From Clostridium isatidis (GTDB taxonomy: Bacteria; Bacillota; Clostridia; Clostridiales; Clostridiaceae), in assembly GCF_002285495.1 (NCBI RefSeq), contig NZ_CP016786.1, forward strand, positions 448,001 through 512,000: a stretch of 64,000 nt of DNA, written 5' to 3'. Within the stretch, counting starts at the first letter, position 1. Each line of letters begins with the position of its first letter. Position numbers and translations under genes: made by a program. The notes beneath the pieces were generated by a model that searched no databases, had not been told where the DNA came from, and saw nothing but the letters and a program-made list of their open reading frames with translations. Of the stretch, positions 1-8,575 are shown piece by piece.

Positions 1-1
1 T

Positions 2-1009
2 GATAGTATATCTTTAAGAAGAATTATTAATGTTCCTAAAAGAGGAATTGGAGATGCAACAGTAAATAAAGTATTAGATTTTGCAGAAGAATTTGATATA
101 TCTCTTTGGGATGCTTTAACTACTGTTAGAACTATTCCAACTCTTACAGCAAGAAACTGTTCTGGAATAGAAAAGTTTGTAGAGCTTATGGAAAACTTTA
201 TGGATTTAAGTGAAGTAATACCAGTATCAAATCTAATAGAAACAATTCTAAAAGATACAGGCTACCTTGCAGAACTTGAAAAATCTGGTGAAATAGAAGA
301 TAAGAGCAGAATAGAAAATTTAAAAGAATTAGTATCTGATGCTGTTGACTTTGAAAGAAGGAGCGAAGATAAGAGCCTTTCTGCATACTTAGAAGAAGTC
401 TCATTAGTTCAGGATACAGATAAGTTAGATGAGGAAGAAGATTCAGTAGTATTAATGACAGTTCATAGCGCTAAGGGATTAGAGTTCCCAGTTGTATTTA
501 TGGTTGGAATGGAAAATGGAATTTTCCCAGGAGTTGCTTCCTTTAACAGCGAAGCAGAAATGGAAGAATCCAGAAGACTTTGCTATGTTGGAATAACAAG
601 AGCTAAAGAACAATTATTTATGACTTCTGCAGAAGTAAGAAAACAATTTGGAAGAACTGTTGCATATGCACAGTCAGATTTTATAAATGAGATTAAAGCA
701 AGTTTAAAAGAATATGTTTCAGGGAACCCTGAAAATAAAGAGAAAAGACCAGTAATGTTTGCAAGAGAAAGATACAACAATCCTCATGGTTTAATATCAA
801 ATAGTGAGAACAGCATAAAACAAGAAAATAAAGCAATTGCTGATACAGGAGAGTTTACCTTAGGAAGAAAAGTAAAACATAGCAAATTTGGAGTTGGAAC
901 AATAGTTTCAGCAGTAAATGTAGGTGATGATAAAAAGCTTACAATAGCTTTTGACCAACAAGGAATAAAGACGCTAATGTTGTCTTTTGCAAAACTAGAA
1001 CTAATATAA
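2..1009 (+). CDS. pcrA: ATP-dependent DNA helicase PcrA (UvrD/Rep family), 3' part
   Basis: This is the C-terminal ~335 residues of a superfamily 1A helicase. The frame is open from base 2, so the gene begins before the window. The family unwinds DNA 3'-5' in nucleotide excision repair and in clearing replication and recombination intermediates. Visible motifs are TVHSAKGLEFPVV (motif V region) and RRLCYVGITRAKEQL (motif VI, arginine finger), preceded by RIINVPKRGIG, typical of domain 2B. The C-terminus carries the PcrA-specific basic Tudor-like tail starting GRKVKHSKFGVGTI, which contacts RNA polymerase in Bacillus. ligA follows on the same strand, an arrangement (pcrA-ligA) common in Firmicutes. 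An internal ATG at 188 is in frame but is not the true start. Identity is certain; only the 5' end is missing. Confidence 0.96.
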   Translation, partial: DSISLRRIINVPKRGIGDATVNKVLDFAEEFDISLWDALTTVRTIPTLTARNCSGIEKFVELMENFMDLSEVIPVSNLIETILKDTGYLAELEKSGEIEDKSRIENLKELVSDAVDFERRSEDKSLSAYLEEVSLVQDTDKLDEEEDSVVLMTVHSAKGLEFPVVFMVGMENGIFPGVASFNSEAEMEESRRLCYVGITRAKEQLFMTSAEVRKQFGRTVAYAQSDFINEIKASLKEYVSGNPENKEKRPVMFARERYNNPHGLISNSENSIKQENKAIADTGEFTLGRKVKHSKFGVGTIVSAVNVGDDKKLTIAFDQQGIKTLMLSFAKLELI

Positions 1010-1182
1010 AATTTTGTGGAGCAAAATTTTATAGTGCACAGTTTACAGGATAAAGTGTATAGTTAGGAAATAATTTAGTTCAGGCTGAATTATGAAAATA
1101 TAATTTATAAAAACTAGACAGTAGTTTCAACCTTAACTGTGCATTATGAACTATGAACTTAAAAAGTGCTTTAGCACTTTTT
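1008..1182. repeat. Structured intergenic repeat, copy A, with flanking hairpins
   Basis: The pcrA-ligA gap is filled by a structured repeat. It begins with a 9-bp hairpin at the pcrA stop (1008-1016 with 1022-1030). Next come a GTGCACAGTTTACAG-type arm (about 1033-1048), the core word TTAGGAAATAATTTAG (1063-1078) with a TGAATTAT partner, a palindrome ACTAGACAGTAGTTT (1112-1126), and an inverted copy of the first arm (AACTGTGCATTATGAAC, 1135-1157). It ends with a 10-bp hairpin AAAAAGTGCT/AGCACTTTTT (1161-1182) just before the ligA ribosome binding site. Other copies lie near 6.9, 10.5 and 37.7 kb. The outer hairpins resemble intrinsic terminators. Confidence 0.7.
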
Positions 1183-1198
1183 ATAAAGGGGGTTTATC

Positions 1199-3184
1199 AT
1201 GGATAAGAAAAAGAGAATTGAAGAATTGGTAGAAGAACTTAATAGATATTCTTATGAGTATTATACTTTAGATAATCCATCAGTAACTGATAAGGAATAT
1301 GATGAAAAGTATGATGAGTTAAGAAAGCTTGAAGAGGAAACAGGTTATGTTCTTCCTTATTCTCCTACTTTAAGAGTTGGAGATGGAATTTTAGAGGGCT
1401 TTAATAAATACAGCCATAAGGGAAGACTTTGGAGTTTAGATAAGGCACAAAGTATAGAAGCTTTAAGGGAATGGCATAACAAAAATCTTAAGTTCGTTAA
1501 GGAAATGAACGAAAGAGGAGAAAATCTGTCTCCTTTAAGATATGTTTTAACAAAGAAGTTTGATGGATTAACAATAAATTTAACTTATGATGAAACTGGA
1601 ATTCTAATTAGTGCAGCCACAAGAGGAAATGGAGAAGTAGGAGAAGAAGTTACAGCACAAGTTAAGACAATTAAATCTATACCTTTAAAGATAAATTCAA
1701 CTGATCTTTTTGAAGTTCATGGAGAAGCTATAATGACAACAGAAGCTTTTCAAAAATATAACGAAACAGCAGCTGTTCCTCTAAAAAACCTAAGAAATGG
1801 TGCTGCTGGAGCTTTAAGAAATTTAAATTTAAAGGAAACTGCAAAAAGAAATTTATCTGCCTTTTTCTATGATGTAGGCTACAAAGAGGGAGAACAATTT
1901 AAAAGTTATGAAGAAATGTTAAACTTTATAAAGGAAAAAGGCCTTCCTATAGATGATTATGTTAAGTACTGTACTAGCATAGAAGAAATAGAAAAGGAAA
2001 TAAAATATATAGAAGATATAAGATTTGACTTAAATTACGATATAGATGGAGTAGTAATTGCAATAGATGATATAAGAACTAGAAATCTTATGGGATATAC
2101 TATTAAATTCCCTAAATGGGCAATAGCTTACAAATTTGAAGCACAAGAAGCAACTACTAAACTGCTGGATGTTGAATGGAATGTTGGAAGAAGTGGAAGA
2201 GTTGGCCCAACAGCAATTTTAGAACCAGTTGAACTTGCAGGAGTTACAGTAAGGAGAGCGACTTTAAACAATATTGATGACATAAGAAGAAAAGGGGTAA
2301 GAATTGGAGCAGAGGTATTTGTTAGAAGATCAAATGATGTAATTCCTGAAATTATGGGAGTTTCAGAAGATTCTTTAGAGAATACGATAGAAATAAAAGT
2401 TCCAGAACATTGTCCGTCCTGTGGGGCAAAGCTTGTTCAAAATGGAGTTCATTATTTCTGTGAAAATACTTTATCCTGCAAGCCTCAAATGGTAAAATCT
2501 ATAGTTCACTATGCTTCAAGGGATGCGATGAATATAGAAGGGTTTTCAGAAAAGACAGCAGAGCAGCTTTTTGAAAAACTAGATATAAGATCAATTGCAG
2601 AACTTTATAAATTAAAAAAAGAGGAGTTATTAACTCTTGAAAAGTTTGGTCCTAAGAAGGCAGATAATCTATTAAATGCAATAGAAAAAAGTAAGGATTG
2701 TGAATTGTTTAGATTTATATATGCTTTAGGAATACCAAATGTAGGAGTAAAAACAGCTAGAGATTTAGTTGAAAAATTTAAGTCTTTAGATGGCTTAAAA
2801 AATGCTAGTTTTGAAGAGCTTATAACAGTTCCAGATGTAGGTGGTATAGTAGCTAATTGCATAATTCAATTCTTTAAGGAAGAAAAAACCTTAGAAACAA
2901 TAGATGAACTTCTAAGTCTTGGAGTTAATCCTAGATATGAAGAAAAAGAAATAGTAGAAAATAATTTCGCTGGAAAAACAGTTGTAGTAACTGGAACACT
3001 AAAGAATTATTCAAGAAATGAAATAAAAGAAAAACTTGTTAGTCTAGGGGCAAAGGTTTCAAGTAGTGTAAGTAAGAAAACAGATTATGTAATAGCTGGA
3101 GAAGAAGCGGGTTCAAAATTAGATAAGGCTATAGAGTTAGGAGTTAAGGTTGTAAGTGAAGAGGAATTTGAAGGACTTATATGA
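1199..3184 (+). CDS. ligA: NAD+-dependent DNA ligase LigA
   Basis: This enzyme seals nicks between Okazaki fragments and in repair, using NAD+ to adenylate a lysine. It has 661 residues, the normal length. Domain order: an NAD-binding Ia region (1-70, with YYTLDNPSVTDKEYD); an adenylation domain with nucleotide-transfer motif KFDG (K120 the predicted AMP acceptor) and ATRGNGEVGE; an OB fold; a four-Cys zinc finger (CPSCG...CENTLSC); helix-hairpin-helix repeats; and a C-terminal BRCT domain from about residue 590. The catalytic motif reads KKFDG rather than the commoner LKIDG, a modest divergence that keeps the essential Lys and Asp. The ATG follows a GGGGG ribosome binding site. It is likely co-transcribed with, or reinitiated after, pcrA; a repeat element lies between them. 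Confidence 0.97.
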   Translation: MDKKKRIEELVEELNRYSYEYYTLDNPSVTDKEYDEKYDELRKLEEETGYVLPYSPTLRVGDGILEGFNKYSHKGRLWSLDKAQSIEALREWHNKNLKFVKEMNERGENLSPLRYVLTKKFDGLTINLTYDETGILISAATRGNGEVGEEVTAQVKTIKSIPLKINSTDLFEVHGEAIMTTEAFQKYNETAAVPLKNLRNGAAGALRNLNLKETAKRNLSAFFYDVGYKEGEQFKSYEEMLNFIKEKGLPIDDYVKYCTSIEEIEKEIKYIEDIRFDLNYDIDGVVIAIDDIRTRNLMGYTIKFPKWAIAYKFEAQEATTKLLDVEWNVGRSGRVGPTAILEPVELAGVTVRRATLNNIDDIRRKGVRIGAEVFVRRSNDVIPEIMGVSEDSLENTIEIKVPEHCPSCGAKLVQNGVHYFCENTLSCKPQMVKSIVHYASRDAMNIEGFSEKTAEQLFEKLDIRSIAELYKLKKEELLTLEKFGPKKADNLLNAIEKSKDCELFRFIYALGIPNVGVKTARDLVEKFKSLDGLKNASFEELITVPDVGGIVANCIIQFFKEEKTLETIDELLSLGVNPRYEEKEIVENNFAGKTVVVTGTLKNYSRNEIKEKLVSLGAKVSSSVSKKTDYVIAGEEAGSKLDKAIELGVKVVSEEEFEGLI

Positions 3185-3449
3185 AGAAATCTTTAGCTTT
3201 ATTGTAACTTCAGTAACAGTTATTACAAGTATAGCTATAGTTCTTACCTTCTTGACAACTTATAATTTTATTTTATTGCCAGCGTTCAGTACTTATTTTC
3301 CTCTTCAAATAAGCATTAGTATATGTATGTTATTGTGGGGAGTTAGATTTTATTTTAAAAAGATTGGGAGAAAAAAATATTTTTATTCTCTTGCTTTCTT
3401 ATTAATTTCAATTGTTAGCTTAATATTTATGCTGATGTCAGTAAGATAA
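3156..3449 (+). CDS. Small three-helix membrane protein overlapping the ligA 3' end
   Basis: This 97-residue frame has three strongly hydrophobic segments (about residues 13-37, 39-63 and 75-95) separated by short Lys/Arg-rich turns, including FYFKKIGRKKYF. That fits an inner-membrane protein. The best start is GTG at 3156, inside the last codons of ligA, giving a 29-bp out-of-frame overlap and suggesting translational coupling. TTG at 3168 is an alternative. I recognise no family. It is followed by about 100 bp of AT-rich sequence and then a terminator shared with the converging gene. Its hydrophobic pattern and position argue for a real gene, but no motif confirms a function. Confidence 0.6.
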   Translation: MKRNLKDLYEEIFSFIVTSVTVITSIAIVLTFLTTYNFILLPAFSTYFPLQISISICMLLWGVRFYFKKIGRKKYFYSLAFLLISIVSLIFMLMSVR

Positions 3450-3550
3450 GAGTATTCATTTTTTACATTTTTATTACAAAAGTATTGTAGCAGAATAAAG
3501 AAGGAAGAATATAATATACTGTATTATTAAACCACTTCTTTATAAATTAG

Positions 3551-3587
3551 AAAAAGGGAAAAGATTGAAAAAATCTTTTCCCTTTTT
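3551..3587. terminator. Bidirectional intrinsic terminator
   Basis: A 16-bp stem (AAAAAGGGAAAAGATT paired with AATCTTTTCCCTTTTT) with a short A-rich loop and T tracts on both strands sits between the converging ligA-side membrane gene and the P-loop ATPase. It would terminate transcription from either side. Confidence 0.9.
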
Positions 3588-3590
3588 GTT

Positions 3591-4679
3591 TTATTTTTCA
3601 TACTTCTCAAATTTTTCTATGACTTCATTATAAATTTTATCTAAAATGCTAAAATCTATAGCTTTTACATAATAAGTTTCTAATTCAGCATGAACCTTGT
3701 GAGCTAAAGCAATAAGTTCTATAGCTTTATTTGTTAATTCATAGAAAATATTCTTATTATATTCTATTTCAGTCTTTAAAGTGGAAATAATAGAATTGTC
3801 ACAGAAGTCTTCCATATTATAAACTTTTCCTTCAAAAGAACATTGGCTGATTTCATTTTCTGTTAAAATACAGGTTGAGATTTCAGGGATAAGGATATGT
3901 TCCAATCTAGTTGGAATAAATGGATCATGGAAGTATTCAACGAAGTAGCCTTTCCTTTGAGCAAGTTTGCCTATATCTTTTAATATAGTAGATTTACCAA
4001 AGCCAGGACCGCCTTTTAAAATATACTTTTTATTAAAGTTTTCTGTTAATCCTTTAGCATAAGTAATTACTCCGTTAGGTGTATAAGCTGTTGCAAATAA
4101 GTGCCTTTCATTACCATAACCAAACTTACTATTTCCGCTAAATATTTCAGAAATTAAGCTTTCAGTTATTGTAGAACTTTTACTTGGAATTAAAGCTTTT
4201 GAATTTAACCGGCTCCAGTCTTCATGGATAGATTTAGCAGAGGCTAAAAAGTTATAAGCTCTATTAAAATTGGTGCTTTTTATACTTTGGATTTCCATAA
4301 TTTCTTTCTTATTTAAAGAAAGAGCTTCATTATCTAATGCTATTCCCATGTTGAGGATCTCATCAACAGCACCAGGATTTTTTGGATCAACCATATGAGG
4401 TTTTGTACCATCTAAAATAGCCAGTTTTAATTCCTTTATTACTATAGCGTCTAGAGACTTATCATCAGAAGAACAGTGGTGATATTCCAAAGAATAGCCC
4501 TTGTCTATAAAGACTTTAGCTACCTTTTTCATTAAAGTAGATTTTCCAGTACCAGGGCCGCCTTTCATACATAAAATCCTATTTGCTTCCTGTTGAGGTA
4601 ATATATAATCATAAAAAGAATGAAAGCCTTTAGAAGTATTACCTCCTGGGAAAAGATGTCTTTCTTTTTTGTATTTCAA
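3591..4679 (-). CDS. Double P-loop ATPase (PRK06851-like)
   Basis: This soluble NTPase of about 362 residues is made of two similar halves. Each half starts with an ERHLF segment and carries its own Walker A motif: GGPGTGKST near residue 40 and GGPGFGKST near residue 223 (TTG numbering). It therefore looks like an internal duplication of one P-loop module. The family is widespread in clostridia and bacilli, and I know of no established role. A GTG at 4688 overlaps the TAGGAG ribosome binding site, whereas TTG at 4679 lies 7 nt beyond it, so I chose the TTG. It stands alone on the minus strand, with its end at a bidirectional terminator and its start about 270 bp from the divergent amino-acid transporter genes. 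Confidence 0.8.
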   Translation of the reverse strand: MKYKKERHLFPGGNTSKGFHSFYDYILPQQEANRILCMKGGPGTGKSTLMKKVAKVFIDKGYSLEYHHCSSDDKSLDAIVIKELKLAILDGTKPHMVDPKNPGAVDEILNMGIALDNEALSLNKKEIMEIQSIKSTNFNRAYNFLASAKSIHEDWSRLNSKALIPSKSSTITESLISEIFSGNSKFGYGNERHLFATAYTPNGVITYAKGLTENFNKKYILKGGPGFGKSTILKDIGKLAQRKGYFVEYFHDPFIPTRLEHILIPEISTCILTENEISQCSFEGKVYNMEDFCDNSIISTLKTEIEYNKNIFYELTNKAIELIALAHKVHAELETYYVKAIDFSILDKIYNEVIEKFEKYEK

Positions 4680-4890
4680 ATTTATCACTCCTAAGTATTA
4701 ATCATTAATAAAAACTACTAATAATATATGTTTCTAGATAAAAATTGAAACTATAAATTTGTTTGTATAATTATTAGTTAATAATAAAATACAAAACAAA
4801 AATACTAGTATAGGGATTATAAATATACATTGAAATATGAGAGGAGATAAGGAAAATTAATAAAAAAATAAAGAAATTTATAAAAAATAC

Positions 4891-4920
4891 TTGCATAATT
4901 ATAATATATATGTGTATAAT
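4891..4920 (+). promoter_or_regulatory. Sigma-A promoter of the first amino-acid-binding lipoprotein
   Basis: TTGCAT (4891-4896) and TATAAT (4915-4920) are separated by 18 bp. The stretch TTGCATAATTATAAT and the following TGTATAATTATACC resemble arginine-repressor half-sites (TGCATAAWTAT). The same TTGCATAATTATAA string recurs at the promoter of the second copy (5999), so the regulatory region appears to have been duplicated with the gene. Confidence 0.75.
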
Positions 4921-4952
4921 TATACCAACAAATAAATTTTGGGGGGACAAAT

Positions 4953-5768
4953 ATGAAAAAAGGTATAATAAAAAGTGCATTAGCAATAGCAATGGCAGGA
5001 GTAATTAGCTTTGGCTTAATAGGATGTGGAGCTAAAGCAGAAGGAGATAAATTTGATGAGATTAAGGAAAAAGGAAAAATAGTAGTAGGTCTTAATGCGG
5101 GATATGCACCATTTGAATTTCATATGATGGAAAATGGTGAAGATAAGATAGTCGGCTTCGATATCAGCATAGCAGAAGAAATTGCAAAGGACCTAGAGGT
5201 AGAACTTGAAATTAAAGATATGAAGTTCGATTCCTTATTATCAGCTCTTACAACTGATAAGATAGACTTAATAATATCTGGTATGACTCCAACTGAAGAA
5301 AGAAAGAAATCAGTAGATTTTTCTGATATCTATTATGTAGCAGGACAGGCAATGCTGGTAAGAGCTGAAGATGCTCAAAAATATAATAGTTTTGAAGCTT
5401 TAAAGGGGCAAAAAGTTGGTGCACAATTAGGCTCAATCCAAGCAGATATAGTAGCAGAAAATATTGAAGATGCAGATATTCAATTATTAAATGATGTTAA
5501 TGATTTAATTTTAAGTCTAAAATCAAAAAAGATAGAAGCTTTAGTTGTAGAAGAAGTAGTTGCTGATATGGCTGTTGAAAATAATCCTGAATTAGCTAAG
5601 TCAGATTATAAGATAGATTTTTCTGATGAGGGAGTAGCTATAGCTGTAAAGAAGAATTCTCCAAAACTATTGGAAGAAGTTAATTCAACAATTAAAAAAT
5701 TACAAGATGAGGGACTTATAGATCAATTTATGAAAGATGCTAATAAATTAGCAGCAACTCTTAATTAA
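4953..5768 (+). CDS. Polar amino-acid ABC transporter, substrate-binding lipoprotein (copy 1)
   Basis: A 271-residue family 3 solute-binding protein. The N-terminus is a lipoprotein signal: Lys-rich start, hydrophobic core and lipobox LIGC with the acylated Cys at 25. The mature protein would be tethered outside the membrane. The body has the family 3 pattern GYAPFEF, VGFDISIAEEIAKDL, DLIISGMTPTEERKK and VDFSDIYY, and near-normal length. It is a close tandem paralogue of the next gene, with the same lipobox, FHMMENGEDKIVGFD-type stretch and C-terminal QDEGLIDQF. The ligand cannot be read from sequence, but arginine, lysine or cystine are typical. ATG follows GGGGGG. It ends at its own terminator (5791), so it may be expressed apart from the permease genes. 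Confidence 0.93.
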   Translation: MKKGIIKSALAIAMAGVISFGLIGCGAKAEGDKFDEIKEKGKIVVGLNAGYAPFEFHMMENGEDKIVGFDISIAEEIAKDLEVELEIKDMKFDSLLSALTTDKIDLIISGMTPTEERKKSVDFSDIYYVAGQAMLVRAEDAQKYNSFEALKGQKVGAQLGSIQADIVAENIEDADIQLLNDVNDLILSLKSKKIEALVVEEVVADMAVENNPELAKSDYKIDFSDEGVAIAVKKNSPKLLEEVNSTIKKLQDEGLIDQFMKDANKLAATLN

Positions 5769-5790
5769 TAAAGATAAAGATGATATATAA

Positions 5791-5819
5791 AGGGGCTGTC
5801 ATAAACAGCCTCTATTTTT
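5791..5819 (+). terminator. Intrinsic terminator after binding protein copy 1
   Basis: AGGGGCTGT and ACAGCCTCT form a 9-bp stem with a 5-nt loop, followed by ATTTTTTT. It separates the two binding-protein genes into different transcripts. Confidence 0.88.
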
Positions 5820-5903
5820 TTGAATTAAATAGTTTATAAAGGACAAAATATGCTTATAAAACAAAGTATAATAAAAGAAAATTTTTGAGCTAAAAAACTA
5901 GTG

Positions 5904-5985
5904 AAAATGCATAAAAATATATTTATGCATAAAATTATGCATAAGATCGTGCGTAAAATTTAGAAAATCAATAAATTATGCAAAA
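5904..5985. promoter_or_regulatory. Cluster of ATGCAT palindromes, candidate ArgR-type operators
   Basis: Two overlapping palindromes stand out upstream of the second promoter: ATGCATAAA...TTTATGCAT (5907-5930) and ATGCATAAAATTATGCAT (5925-5942). The related half-sites TCGTGCGTAAAATT and AATTATGCAAAAAT follow. AT-rich 18-bp palindromes built on TGCATA resemble arginine repressor (ARG box) sites of Firmicutes. The assignment to ArgR is inference; the palindromes themselves are plain in the sequence. Confidence 0.55.
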
Positions 5986-5998
5986 ATATAAAAAATAC

Positions 5999-6027
5999 TT
6001 GCATAATTATAAATTCGGATGTATAAT
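5999..6027 (+). promoter_or_regulatory. Sigma-A promoter of binding protein copy 2
   Basis: TTGCAT (5999-6004) and TATAAT (6022-6027) are separated by an ideal 17 bp. It lies just downstream of the ATGCAT palindrome cluster and parallels the promoter of copy 1. Confidence 0.75.
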
Positions 6028-6068
6028 CAATATATTAATTTTAGGAAAATATTTAAGGGGGAAAAATA

Positions 6069-6887
6069 ATGAAAAATAGTTATATAAAGAAGATATTAGC
6101 AACAGCTATGGCAGGACTAATGAGCTTTGCTCTAATAGGATGTGGTGCTAAAGCTGAAGGCGATAAACTAGATGAAATTAAAGAAAGGGGAACTTTAGTT
6201 GTAGGACTAAGTGCAGATTACGCACCATATGAGTTTCACATAATGGAAAATGGAGAAGATAAAATAGTAGGTTTTGATGTAGATATAGCTAAAGAAATTG
6301 CAAAGGATCTTGGAGTAGAACTTGAAATAAAGGATATGAAGTTTGATACTTTAATATCTGCTCTACCAAACAATAAAGTTGATTTAGTTATATCAGGTAT
6401 GAGTCCAGATGAAGAAAGAAAGAAGGCTGTAGATTTTTCAGATATCTACTATACAGCAGAACATGGAGCAATAGTAAGAGCTAAGGATGTTGAAAAATAT
6501 AAATCTTTTGCAGATTTAAATGGAAAGAAAGTAGGAGCTCAAATGGGTTCAATACAAGCAGATTTAGCTACTGAAACTATTGAAAATGTTGAAATGCAAT
6601 TACTATCAAATGTTAATGACTTAGTTGTTTCTTTAAAAGGTGAAAAAATTGAAGCTTTAGTTTGTGAGTTACCAGTTGCAGAAATGATAGTTAAAAATAA
6701 TCCTGAATTAGCTATTATTAATGAAACTATAAAAGATGAAGCAGGCGGTTCTGCAATTGCTTTAAAGAAAAACTCACCAAAGTTATTAGAAGAAGTGAAT
6801 AAAACAATTAAGAGAATACAAGATGAAGGTCTTTTAGATCAATTTATAGTAGATGCAAACAAATTAGCTGAAAGCATTAGTGAGTAA
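6069..6887 (+). CDS. Polar amino-acid ABC transporter, substrate-binding lipoprotein (copy 2)
   Basis: A 272-residue tandem paralogue of the preceding binding protein with the same architecture: lipobox LIGC (Cys25), DYAPYEFHIMENGEDKIVG, VDLVISGMSPDEERKK and DFSDIYYTAE. Differences concentrate around the ligand-contact lobes (SADYAPYEF against NAGYAPFEF; GAIVRAKDVEKYK against AMLVRAEDAQKYN), so the two may differ in ligand range. ATG follows AAGGGGGAAAAATA. No terminator lies between this gene and the permease at 7123, only a repeat element, so read-through into the permease and ATPase is likely. This copy is probably the main partner of the transporter. Confidence 0.93.
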   Translation: MKNSYIKKILATAMAGLMSFALIGCGAKAEGDKLDEIKERGTLVVGLSADYAPYEFHIMENGEDKIVGFDVDIAKEIAKDLGVELEIKDMKFDTLISALPNNKVDLVISGMSPDEERKKAVDFSDIYYTAEHGAIVRAKDVEKYKSFADLNGKKVGAQMGSIQADLATETIENVEMQLLSNVNDLVVSLKGEKIEALVCELPVAEMIVKNNPELAIINETIKDEAGGSAIALKKNSPKLLEEVNKTIKRIQDEGLLDQFIVDANKLAESISE

Positions 6888-6892
6888 TATTT

Positions 6893-7110
6893 TGCTTGCA
6901 AAAAAATTATAATTCACAATGCATAGTTCACAATGGACAATTAGGGATATAATTTAGCTTAAGCTGAATTATAAAAACTTCTGAGTTTAATCCTAAATTG
7001 TCCATTGTCCTTTGTTAAATATAAATTCCAAAAATTGCTTTATAATATTTTAGAAACTAGATAGTAGTTTAATGCTAAATTGTGCATTGTACATTTTGAA
7101 TTAAATTAGC
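6893..7110. repeat. Structured intergenic repeat, copy B
   Basis: The gap between the binding protein and the permease holds a copy of the window-wide structured repeat. Visible parts are CACAATGGACAATTAGGGATATAA, split around the perfect palindrome TTAGCTTAAGCTGAA (about 6953-6968), an inverted AATTGTCCATTGTCC arm (6992-7010), the internal palindrome GAAACTAGATAGTAGTTT (7053-7070) and a final ATTGTGCATTGTACATTTTG arm (7078-7099). This copy looks like two nested inverted repeats. I see no open frame in it. Confidence 0.65.
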
Positions 7111-7122
7111 GAGGTGGAAAAT

Positions 7123-7803
7123 TTGAATTTAGATTTTAGTTTTATGGCAGATAGTATGCCCTATTTTATAAATGGTATTAAGTGGACAATCCTTATGTCA
7201 TTTATATCAGTATTTTTTGGTGTTCTTTTTGGTGCATTATTATGCTTTATGAAGAGATCAAACTTACGTATATGGAAGATATATATTTTTAGAGTAATTG
7301 CAACTGCTTATATAGAAATAATAAGGGGAACTCCTATGCTTCTTCAAGTTATGATTGCTTATGTTGCTTTTGACCAGCTTTTAGGAATAAATGTAGAAGC
7401 TTTAACAGCTGGAATAATTGCAGTGTCTTTAAATTCAGCGGCTTATGTTTCAGAAATAATAAGAGGTGGAATAGATGCTGTAGATAAGGGACAATTAGAA
7501 GCAGCAAGAAGTTTAGGAATGACTCAAGTTAAGGCTATGAGATTAATAATAATTCCTCAAGCTGTAAAAAATATTCTTCCAGCTATAGGTAATGAATTTG
7601 TTACTGTAATAAAGGAATCTTCAATTGCTTCTTCCATAGGAGTTGGAGAGCTTATGTATGCAGCTAATGTTGTAAGAGGAAATACTTATAGAGGTTTAGA
7701 ACCATTAATAATAGCAGCTGCCTTCTATTTTGTGATAACATTTAGTTTAGGCAGATTATTAAATTGGGTAGAAAGGAGAATGAAGGTAAGTGATTCACGT
7801 TAA
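7123..7803 (+). CDS. Polar amino-acid ABC transporter permease (HisM/GlnP type)
   Basis: A 226-residue inner-membrane permease of the His/Glu/Gln/Arg/opine family, with about five membrane helices. It carries the EAA loop that docks with the ATPase: GQLEAARSLGMTQVKAMRLIIIPQAVKN. Two pieces with this fold form the membrane channel. I chose TTG at 7123 because a GTG at 7114 lies inside the GAGGTGG ribosome binding site, and TTG has correct spacing. The 3' end overlaps the ATPase gene by 14 bp, a typical coupled pair. Only one permease gene is present, so the channel is predicted to be a homodimer. Confidence 0.93.
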   Translation: MNLDFSFMADSMPYFINGIKWTILMSFISVFFGVLFGALLCFMKRSNLRIWKIYIFRVIATAYIEIIRGTPMLLQVMIAYVAFDQLLGINVEALTAGIIAVSLNSAAYVSEIIRGGIDAVDKGQLEAARSLGMTQVKAMRLIIIPQAVKNILPAIGNEFVTVIKESSIASSIGVGELMYAANVVRGNTYRGLEPLIIAAAFYFVITFSLGRLLNWVERRMKVSDSR

Positions 7804-8512
7804 TGATTTACACAAATATTTTGGTGAAAATGAAGTTTTAAAAGGAATTAATGAAGAAATTAAACAAGGTGAAGTTGTAGTTGTAATTGGACCTTCAGGC
7901 TCAGGAAAAAGTACCTTTTTAAGATGCCTAAATTTATTAGAAGAACCTACAAAGGGACACATTCTTTTTAAAGGACAAGATATTACCGATAAAAAGACAG
8001 ATATAAATAAAGTAAGAGAAAAAATGGGAATGGTTTTTCAACAATTTAACTTATTCCCACATAAAACTGTATTAGAAAACATAACTATTGCACCAATTAC
8101 AGTAAAAGGAGTTTCAAAAGAAAAAGCTGAAGAAAAGGCTAAAGAGTTATTAAATAAGGTTGGACTTTTAGATAAGGCAAATGCTTATCCTGCTTCCTTG
8201 TCAGGGGGACAAAAGCAAAGAATTGCTATAGCAAGAGCTTTAGCTATGGAACCAGAAGTTTTATTATTTGACGAACCAACATCAGCTCTAGATCCAGAAA
8301 TGGTTGGAGAGGTTTTAAATGTTATGAAGGACTTAGCAAAAGAAGGAATGACTATGGTAGTAGTTACTCACGAAATGGGCTTTGCTAGAGAAGTTGGGGA
8401 TAGAATAATATTTATGGATGGAGGAAATATAGTAGAACAAGGAACTCCAGAAGAAATATTTGGAAATCCAAAACATCAAAGAACAATAGATTTTTTATCA
8501 AAAGTTCTTTAG
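7790..8512 (+). CDS. Polar amino-acid ABC transporter ATPase (GlnQ/HisP type)
   Basis: A 240-residue nucleotide-binding subunit with every ABC motif: Walker A GPSGSGKS (34-41), Q-loop QQFNLFPH, signature LSGGQKQR, Walker B VLLFDEPTSALDPE and switch VTHEM. The pattern closely matches GlnQ/HisP/ArtP importers. It starts at GTG 7790 inside the permease 3' end, with AGGAG upstream. It powers uptake of the ligand delivered by the two upstream lipoproteins. The operon ends at the terminator beginning at 8547. Confidence 0.95.
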   Translation: MIHVNDLHKYFGENEVLKGINEEIKQGEVVVVIGPSGSGKSTFLRCLNLLEEPTKGHILFKGQDITDKKTDINKVREKMGMVFQQFNLFPHKTVLENITIAPITVKGVSKEKAEEKAKELLNKVGLLDKANAYPASLSGGQKQRIAIARALAMEPEVLLFDEPTSALDPEMVGEVLNVMKDLAKEGMTMVVVTHEMGFAREVGDRIIFMDGGNIVEQGTPEEIFGNPKHQRTIDFLSKVL

Positions 8513-8546
8513 AGCTTAGTAATAAAAGTTTAGCTTAAAAATATAG

Positions 8547-8575
8547 AACCACCAGTTTATCTGGTGGTTTTTTGT
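8547..8575 (+). terminator. Intrinsic terminator of the amino-acid transporter operon
   Basis: AACCACCAG and CTGGTGGTT form a perfect 9-bp stem around a TTTAT loop, followed by TTTTTG and TTTT. Confidence 0.93.
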
